From contig NW_026251744.1 of the NCBI RefSeq assembly GCF_025024155.1, positions 62,001-126,000 on the forward strand: a stretch of 64,000 bases of DNA, given 5' to 3'. The stretch comes from Gamsiella multidivaricata (lineage: Eukaryota; Mortierellomycota; Mortierellomycetes; Mortierellales; Mortierellaceae). How positions within the stretch are numbered: position 1 is the first letter of the stretch; every line of letters begins with the position of its first letter. This document shows positions 56,673-64,000 of the stretch, in pieces. The notes under the pieces were generated by a model. That model was given only the letters and a program-made list of their open reading frames with translations. It was not told where the DNA came from and did not search any database. Both the position numbers and the translations under genes were made by a program.

Positions 56673-59152
56673 TCATTCTACGGGCGTCATCTCCAGTCCT
56701 GAGCTCTTCCTCTTTCGAGTCGACGGCTGATTAGATCCGGCAAAAAGCAGTTCCGATCCTGCTGTGCGAGTTGTGGGCGTAGTTGAGTTGGATGTGTTGC
56801 CCGATCCTATAGTGCCAGCAGGAACATGAGCAGGCGCAAACGACTGAGAGCTCTTGAAGTTCTTGATAATAAACTCCACCTCGTTCATCATCGCCAGCGC
56901 CATCTGATACACCTCAGTGTCCTCTCCATTGTACATCAGTGCATTCATGAACATGAGGAGGACATCGCGATGGAACTCGTCTGCGTTCGTAATTTGCTAT
57001 ATCCGAATACAAATGAAACAAAGCATTAGACACACATGTTCGCTGCAGGGTTAGGGTTACGAAAGGAACAATAGCTTGAGTAAGCACTGCTTCATGACTT
57101 ACACCGTCGCGGATCCGTTCCTTGATGCTCTTCAAATCCATGGGCCGCTTGATCATGTAGTAATATCCAGGGGCATCTTGCTCCTTGATCGGCTGCATAA
57201 ACACTGCTCCGTAGCGATGATTTGCAATATCCTGCCAGATCATCATCAAAATTTTCTTCCATTTTTTGTCGTCCATTTGTGTGCGCATGAGCTGGTCAGA
57301 CATGTTGGTCTGGGCGCTGTCGGTCATCTCACTATCTGTAGTGTTGTAGCCGTCCTCATTCTCTGCAGCGATACCTCCACGACCCGACCGTCTCTTACGC
57401 TTGATAGGAACAGCAGTCTTGATCTTTTTGGGTTTCCTGCCTGATCTCGTCGTTGATGCCGTCTCCTCCTCATCCGCACTAGTCGCTCCTTCCTCCCCAC
57501 CTTCTTGAGCTGTATCCTCTCCGTGATCTACGTCAGGTGTCGCGGCTTCTCCCTTGATCTTGGATTCGTCTTCCTCCCTTGATGAATCTTCGGCCTCGGG
57601 TGGCGCCTCTGCATGAGTGTCTTTGGATGGCAGCTTTTTCCGGTCTGGGTGGTCGTCCTCTCCCTCTTTCTCTCTCTCATCCTTATGCTTTTCCTTAGAC
57701 TCGTCATCAATGGTTTCCCCATTCTTGTCCTCGTCCTTAGTCGCCACTTTTAAATCGTTAGGTTTAGCCTCTGTTGCCTTAGACTCATCTTCGGGCGTAA
57801 TATCTTCCCCCTCCTCTATAACTTTAGGAGGTGAGAGGTCGGACGCTGAGGTCGTTGAACTGGGCGCTAACGTGAGGCTGATGTCAGGTTTCCGGTTCTC
57901 TTCGGCTGCTTTTGATTGATCAACACTATGGTCGGACACTGCTTGAACTGCGTCCTCGGATGTGACGGATGGTGATTCCTTGCTTGTGACATCCTCCATA
58001 TCCACGTCCTCGCTACCAGTCGCTGAGGTAGAGGCACCAATAGGCTCTGTAGGTATCTCTGCTGCTAAACTCGTTGCTGCAACATCCTCCATCTCCACAT
58101 CCTGCAACTCCCCTACATCGTCCTCGTTGCCCTCTTGCAATGTCACTGATGCTTGAACTTCTGCCTCTGGTGCATCAGCAGTCCTACTAACGTCCTCTTG
58201 TTTTTCTGACAACGAAGTTGATGAGGGTGTAAGGAGGGATGATGATGTTGTGGTGTCGGCCATCGCAGTTTCGCCCTCTGGTTCTTGTTCACTCAATTCC
58301 GTGAATGAGACGGCGGCCTTATCTGCAGCTGCTTCTGACTCCGGCTCTGGCTCTGGCTCTGGAGGGTTCTTTTCCAGTTCTTCTGCAAGTTGGTTGTCCC
58401 ATTTACCCTGTCGAATCTCGTCCAGTTCTGCAACCAATGCCCTGAACCTCTCCTCATCCTTACGGATGAGCGCCTTGATCTCCATTATCCGCTGCTTGTA
58501 AAGTTGTCCTGCAAGCTTTACTACAGTTGAGATGTCTATTAGATGGCATTGAGAGTGTCATTGTAGAGAGTGAGTTATTCTTTGTCCTAAAAAGTGCCTC
58601 AAACAATGAAAAGAAGGAGCATAGGTGGAATGCGTACCTTGAGTAGTAGAAGTTCCTACTTCATTGTTGCGTGATTGTTTTGACCGTCTATATAAAGTTG
58701 ATAATCCAATTGAGAAAAGGTGCTTTTGAGTGAGGTGTTCCACCATGAGTAGTGTATCTGGCGTCCTGAACGAGAAAGATAATCGTGAATAGCGCGTATT
58801 GAGTCCAACGTACGTTTCAGCTTCCAGGTTCTCCAAGAGTTGGGTATATTGAATCGCACAACTCTATTCAAGATGCAGTGGAAAGGGAGGCGAGTGATAT
58901 TGTTAGCTTCTGGCCAGCACTCGGTTCAAGCTATCGGTGCAGGTGTGACTGCAATTCGGGCTGCAGACACTTTACCTTCTGAGAAAAGAAGTTGCTTGAC
59001 CGGTGGACTTGGGGGTGTCCTTTGATGGTGCGGGCAATAGCCACCCAGTTTGTGTCGCCGCACTTGTAGATGGCCTGGACGAGAATCAGATTTTCGAGAA
59101 CGGACCATGGCTCAGAGTCGCTCTTGATTTCTGTAGATGCGGGGTCCGACAT
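56673..59152 (-). CDS. BRD8-like bromodomain protein (NuA4/TIP60 subunit type)
   Basis: A multi-exon gene running from MSDPASTEIKSDSEPW (59152) to LEMTPVE. It begins with a Myb/SANT-like segment (WSVLENLILVQAIYKCGDTNW VAIARTIKGHP in sequence) and then SCAIQYTQLLENLEAE and KQRIMEIKALIRKDEERFRAL, matching the N-terminal region of animal BRD8. A long acidic Ser/Thr/Glu-rich linker (about 57480-58400) leads to a C-terminal bromodomain: KKWKKILMMIWQDIANHRYG, YYYMIKRPMDLKSIKERI, and DEFHRDVLLMFMNALMYNGEDTEVYQMA, where the Asn of MYN is the acetyl-lysine contact. A basic RKPKKIKTAV and KRKRRS stretch may be a nuclear localisation signal. Intron positions inside 56950-57110 and 58500-58980 were placed only roughly. 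XPB starts about 240 bases beyond its stop. Confidence 0.87.
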
Positions 59153-59499
59153 TTTGTCGCGTATGTCGCAGGTGGAAATATATAACGCACTTTAAGGATA
59201 ACAGTAAAAAGAAATGTGTTGAAATGGGCAGAAAAAAACGTCGTTTGCGCGTCTAGGTTGGAATTAGGCGTAGTAGAAATCTTGTTGCCGCGTTGAAAAT
59301 AGAGAAAAAAGACAAGGATTAGCAGGTAATAGTAAGGGTAGTTCCGAACATTGTTACGATGATGATGCTTTTTCTCTGAGGTTTCCAACTTTGTTTACAT
59401 CGTGACGGCTTATGACCTCAAAACGAGTGCATTTCTTCCTATTCGTCAACGCGTTCGAACCTGATTCGCGCGAGGTCTTCAGGACGCGTACAGCCCGCT
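59153..59499. promoter_or_regulatory. BRD8-like promoter and exportin 3' flank
   Basis: 347 bases without a gene. Upstream of the BRD8-like ATG on its own strand the sequence is A-rich; no clear core element is seen. Confidence 0.35.
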
Positions 59500-62400
59500 T
59501 TATTCGTCAAATAGGCTGGCTAGCCCCTCTCCGATATCTTCATGGTCCTTGGAGTCCAGAACACTTTGAGACGGTCTCTCATACTTGCCGGTAATCGTTC
59601 TGCTGGACACAGGCTTGTCGTCTTGTTCCTTTTGCTTGAACCACTCGGACTTTGCAACCTATGAACCAAGGACAGTGTTAGATACGCTAAGCAGTGAAAG
59701 AGAGACCAAAGTGCGTGCAACTACATGCCCTTTACTTACCCCGATTATGCCTTGCAAAAAGTTGCGGACCAAAGCATGTTTTTCAGTCTTGTTCGTAGCC
59801 GCTGAGAGATCCCTCTCAAAAGCCTAGATAGTGAAGGCGGTTGTATCATAAAAAAAAAAAAAAAAAAAAAGACACAATGAGCATATATTTACGACGAAAA
59901 ATATAATAAAATAGACCATACCTGTTGAATCCTTACCTCGAGCCGCTGTGTATCGGCTCCTAGTGTCTGCTGGAATACAAGCTTAGGTGCTTCATCAAAT
60001 GCGCGGACTTCGACATAGACCTCTGTTATGAGACGGATCAATTTATCATGTCCCTCTTGATGGTATGGATCATGAAGGGCTTCCATGGCTGACTGAAGCA
60101 CCGTTGTTGAAAAGCTACCGATAATATTTTTCGATCCAGGGTAGTTCTGAACAAGGACCGTCAGCACGCAAAGCGCCGCTTCCGTAGATCGTAGGCATGA
60201 TTTCGTATCCTTGAAAGTCATGATGTGGCACATCAGTGGGATAATCGACTGGACAATCGTATCTCGCGACAGGATGAAGAGCGCCAGAGGCGCTATCTCT
60301 TTATGGCCAGCAGCTCCAACAGCACCCTGATTCTGCGCTGTGACAGCATTTACAGGCGCTTTCTTGGCGTAATCGAGAATTGAAAAGATAAACCCGGCGA
60401 TATAGAAAGTAAGATCCCGCAGCATGACCTCCCTCACGATCCCGTCTGTGATGTCCAGTTCCTCTGGGTCGTCCTTCTCATCCATGACCAACCCCTCGTC
60501 TGAAGCTAATTTCCAGTCCTTGAGCAGCCGTTGGTCCAAATATGGGAACAAGACAGTCAAAAGATGCGAGAGCACTGAATCCATACTCGACTCCGGACAG
60601 TTGAGAACGAGGGGCTGGATGGCGTGGTTGATGAGGAGCCGAAGTTGACGGTCGGTGAGATAGTCGACATGCCCAAATAGAGACTGTTCGAGAATAGTCT
60701 GGAGAGAAGATATAGAGTAGAACGCTGGTCCTAGTTGCGAGATCTGTGCAAGTACGCGGTATGATTGGTCGCGCAGACTAGAGAGCCAGTTTTTGAGGTC
60801 GAATATCAATCTTGCAACAGTTCCTGTGGGAGCCGAGCCAGCCGCAGCACTGGGTGCCTTTCCTGTCACCATCATCTCTTTCTCCTCTGCGGACAAGCTA
60901 AGAGCGCGGCTCACGTCCGGTGAGAAATCTGCCCATAATCTTTCGTCGCAGATGGCACTGAGGCAACGAATGGTTGAAAAGAGACCGGGCAGTATTGAGT
61001 CGATACGTGAGGTCCAAAGCATCAGTCTTTGGTCGTCATTGACGTCGATTGTCTCCTTCATGAACGCATGCAAAGATTCAATTGCTCCTGACAATTTGCA
61101 GCGACGCTGCGTGATAATTCTTTTTAAAGCGTCGATCTGTTCCGGCAGGGGTGTTGTAATGGACGCATTGGATAGCTCTGATACTCCAATAAACGCCATG
61201 AATTTCTTGGGGTCAGATAGCGCCTCCTGTACGTCTGGCGAATGAAGATCCAGAACTACCGGCTGGACAATATTTTCGAATATTGTCTTGCGATCCAATG
61301 GCATGTTTGAGTTGAATCCGATAACGAGCAAAAACAATTGCAATGTTCTCTTTTCACCGTGTGTAATAGCGTTGCGCTGAATCAACCCTTGGATCGCGAT
61401 TTCAATCTGGCCATAGATCGGGTAGAGTGTGTTGGGAATTGCCTTGCCGATTTTGGCCAATGTCGTTGCTGCTCTGAGTCGTAATTGGCGGGCATCGCGC
61501 ATAGTCAAATCAGACATGGGATGCTCGACCGTCTTGAATAACTGTGATATGAAATGTTGAAAGCGATATGCTAAGTATTTCGTCCGACTAAAAATCCTAC
61601 GCTCGACGAAATTCAAATTGACATACCTTGTCCAGACTGCGGAAAAGCAGAGTCGAATTCAACTTGAACAAGTCTGTGAACGCTGAGAACGTTGCCACAC
61701 AACGCTCCACTGCAGGCAGGCACTGTTGAGGAAGCAATGTGTTAAGAGGTTGGCTCCTAGGCATGTTCAACCATAACACAACATGAGTGTGCAGTGCTCA
61801 TTCTTACCTTGTTATCGTACTCAATAAGAATTCCCAAGAGAGAGTTCACGGCATCCAATACCTATTCATAGACAAATATCATCTTTAATCATCTGTGTTA
61901 AGGTTGCTTGTCCTATTTTAAAGCTGCCGCCTCTGCTTACCTGTCCAGCCTGTGCATGAGAGCTGTCGGCGATGAGATCCTTCAGGCTAGATATTGTGAT
62001 CTCCATCAAGGTAAGCGTGCCGTCGAATTGATGATATTGAGATGTTTCTCTAACTAGAATGACAAATAAGAAGACATGTCAGACGAGGTTGGCAATCAAA
62101 CAGTTAAAAGTATAGAGTGGAACCTACCATCAGTGGCCTGTGGAAATTCTGTTTGAAGCGCCTGTGTCACCTTGTTACCGACCCAGATAAATGCATCCAG
62201 CGGCTAAAACGTAAAGAAACAGCTGAATTAATATCACACACCATCAACGTTTGTATTACAAGATCAGTACGCATGAATTACTTACTACGACCGGCACACC
62301 GCGATGGATAACATCAACCGCTCTGGCAAACGTCTTTTCTGCATATCCTCTGAACTCTGTCACAGAATCAAAGTCAATGGAGGCAAAGTGCCGATAGACA

Positions 62401-64000
62401 AGATCGGTCTCCCATCTGATTTTGAAGTCCCTTGCTAGGTGTTTCGAGTACAGCTCCAAAAGTGGAGGAATAAATGAATGCACAGTTGGGTCCTATTTGG
62501 AGGAAAATGTAGTCTGTATGAGAACAACCGTATAATAGAGATAGCATCGGCAATATGCCAGCAATGTCCATGGCTCTTACTTTTGAAAACGTTTCGTGGC
62601 GTAAAAGTGTCGCCCAGAAAAACGACACTATAGATGAGATTAACATGGACGGATGCGATGCCATCGAGTAAAGGAGCTGTAGAAATCTGAGGTAAGAAAC
62701 TTTAGATTATTTTTTTCTCGCGACGAAATTGCCTTTCATATCGTGCCACATGATGTCCTTACTTTGAAAGTTCTTTCGGCACGTAGGCGCTGCGCTTTGC
62801 GCACAGCTGCTGTTCTCCGAGATTAACGGTGGCCTATAGACACCACAGCAAAATATGAGCTTATGTATGGTCACGATTATATCTGCTGTAGAACGCCTAC
62901 TCATGCTAACACCAAGTCGCGTACCTGCACCGTCTTTTGAATGAATTTGTACGCTTCCCCCTGCAATATCTGGGTAGCATATGCAAGGTATGCTCTTGAA
63001 ATGATATCGACCCCACCCTCCTCCAACAATGGCCAGATAATTTTTTCCCGCTCAGCGTCCGAGAGATTCCTGCAGGACAGCACGTCGTAGCACTCAGCGC
63101 CAGCCTGTCGAGTCAGAATAAACTTGCTAGCATTAGAGTAGCCTGCGAAATGGGCACAAAGGAATTTTCTGGGATACTATTCTTACCAACCGAATCTTTT
63201 CCGATGGCGACAGTAATGATTGGCAGACAAATGGAACTACCGGTGCTGATGATACGGAACTATAATTGAATAAAGCTCAGTCAGTACTGGAGCCGGCACT
63301 TTGATGAGGAATAAGGACTCTTAGAACTGCAGTAAAAAACAAAAATAAATACCTAACAATGACCCAGTCCAAACCCGAGGAGAAGGTTTTCAATGCCGCG
63401 ATGGCAATCTTTTCGTCCGCAGGCGCTCTGGTCTATGGAAAAGACACTCGTTAGATATTGGCTCATCTACCATCTCGTCTTTTCCCAAGAATTGCACACT
63501 CGAACATTGTAGCTAGGTCCATACCTCTGACTGACAACGGGGAAGCAGTTCCTGTAATAACACAGCCAGTCGAGCGATCCAACCATCATTCCCGCTCTCG
63601 CCAAGCATGAGCGTCACTTCGTCCCTGTGTCCCTTCACACCGTCTGGATAGTGCTCCTTCAAAACGCCTTCGCTGGACATGATCACTAGCAATCCTGCAC
63701 GTAGATCCTTCTTTCGTAACCCTGCCACGGCATCGTCGTAAACGAACACATCTTCGCAGAGGGATCTCAGGATCAGCAAGGCCATCTCCCTTCCCGTCTC
63801 CTATTTGGAGGAAAAGAACAAAATACAATGAACGGGGTCAGGTTACCATCGCATATATGCGGATCAGACCTACAAGCACAGGGTGCAAACTGAGCGGAAC
63901 TCACATCTTTGAAAAACAATTGCCTCAGGAATGCATCCATATTTTCCCAGACGCCGGGCCATTCCCTCTTGGCAACCTCGACAAATAATCGGGCCACTTT
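59500..64000 (-). CDS. Exportin-5/MSN5-like karyopherin (N-terminus outside window)
   Basis: A long intron-dense gene whose 5' end lies beyond 64000. The most N-terminal visible piece, VEVAKREWPGVWENMDAFLRQLF, is the region just after the importin-beta N-terminal domain, where XPO5/MSN5 share AKREWPQxW. Downstream exons include ILRSLCEDVFVYDDAVAGLRKKDLRAGLL, a string of HEAT-like helices, and a 1.6-kb exon (59935-61547) with LRAATTLAKIGKAIPNTLYPIY and following repeats. The last exon ends with a stop at 59500-59502 (AKSEWFKQKEQDDKPVSSRT, GEGLASLFDE). XPO5 exports pre-miRNA and tRNA in animals, while yeast Msn5 exports phosphorylated proteins; which applies here is unknown. At least 14 exons are seen. 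Confidence 0.82.

Noticed and set aside
59450..59475. GTTCGAACC motif resembling a tRNA T-loop
   Set aside because: Stem pairing fails and no cloverleaf fits.
1..64000. CRISPR array or bacterial-type operon
   Set aside because: No regularly spaced repeats with unique spacers and no polycistronic arrangement; genes are spliced and fungal.

Overview
This is a gene-dense, intron-rich fungal nuclear segment. Nearly every gene reads through short GT-AG introns (about 60-230 bases), some with micro-exons. The gene set (BRCA2, exportin-5-like, Argonaute, BRD8-like bromodomain protein, AP-1 beta, KRE9/KNH-type GPI proteins, F-box and Sel1 proteins, homeobox factor) fits an early-diverging fungus of Mucoromycota/Mortierella type; that placement is inference from style and content. 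No viral, CRISPR, rRNA or convincing tRNA sequence was seen.

Layout, left to right: the C-terminal part of a Fanzor/TnpB-like nuclease with an in-frame stop (2-750, +); UMP1 proteasome chaperone (1041-2001, +); a tandem pair of paralogous FAD monooxygenases with identical exon architecture (2494-4739 and 5229-7415, -); ribosomal protein uL16/RPL10 (8157-8813, -); OTU1/YOD1 deubiquitinase (9353-11698, +); a full-length Argonaute with its PIWI catalytic residues (12012-15606, +); AP-1 beta adaptin (15846-18565, -) head-to-head with VPS52 (18828-22427, +); an F-box protein (22540-24947, -); BRCA2 (25247-31821, -) sharing a 162-base divergent promoter with a pseudouridine synthase (31984-33539, +); a Baeyer-Villiger-type monooxygenase (33602-35425, -); TCTP (36118-37126, -); a Gln-rich coiled-coil protein of unknown role (37289-39166, -); two KRE9/KNH-like GPI proteins (40873-41466 and 41862-42779, -); COX11 (43226-44172, -); a gene-poor 2.9-kb gap; a homeobox protein (47054-49147, -); a Sel1-repeat protein (49660-51294, -); SKP1 (52498-52977, -); the TFIIH helicase XPB (53410-56431, -); a BRD8-like NuA4 subunit (56673-59152, -); and an exportin-5-like karyopherin running off the right edge (59500-64000, -).

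Most genes are housekeeping. Functional themes that recur are ubiquitin/proteasome (UMP1, OTU1, SKP1, F-box), DNA repair and transcription (BRCA2, XPB, BRD8-like), post-Golgi traffic (AP-1 beta, VPS52), and RNA silencing and small-RNA export (Argonaute, exportin-5-like). Exon boundaries given were placed by hand so that donor/acceptor sites, phase and family homology agree; where the exons were added up, the coding length is divisible by three.

The most unusual observations are the exon-level oddities: a start codon alone in its exon (UMP1), a stop codon alone in its exon (TCTP), a terminal exon inside a tandem repeat that supplies four equivalent splice acceptors (OTU1), a conserved 11-base micro-exon in both monooxygenases, and a probable GC-AG intron (XPB). 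Also of note are the broken Fanzor copy and two extra repeated modules in BRCA2 besides its BRC repeats.
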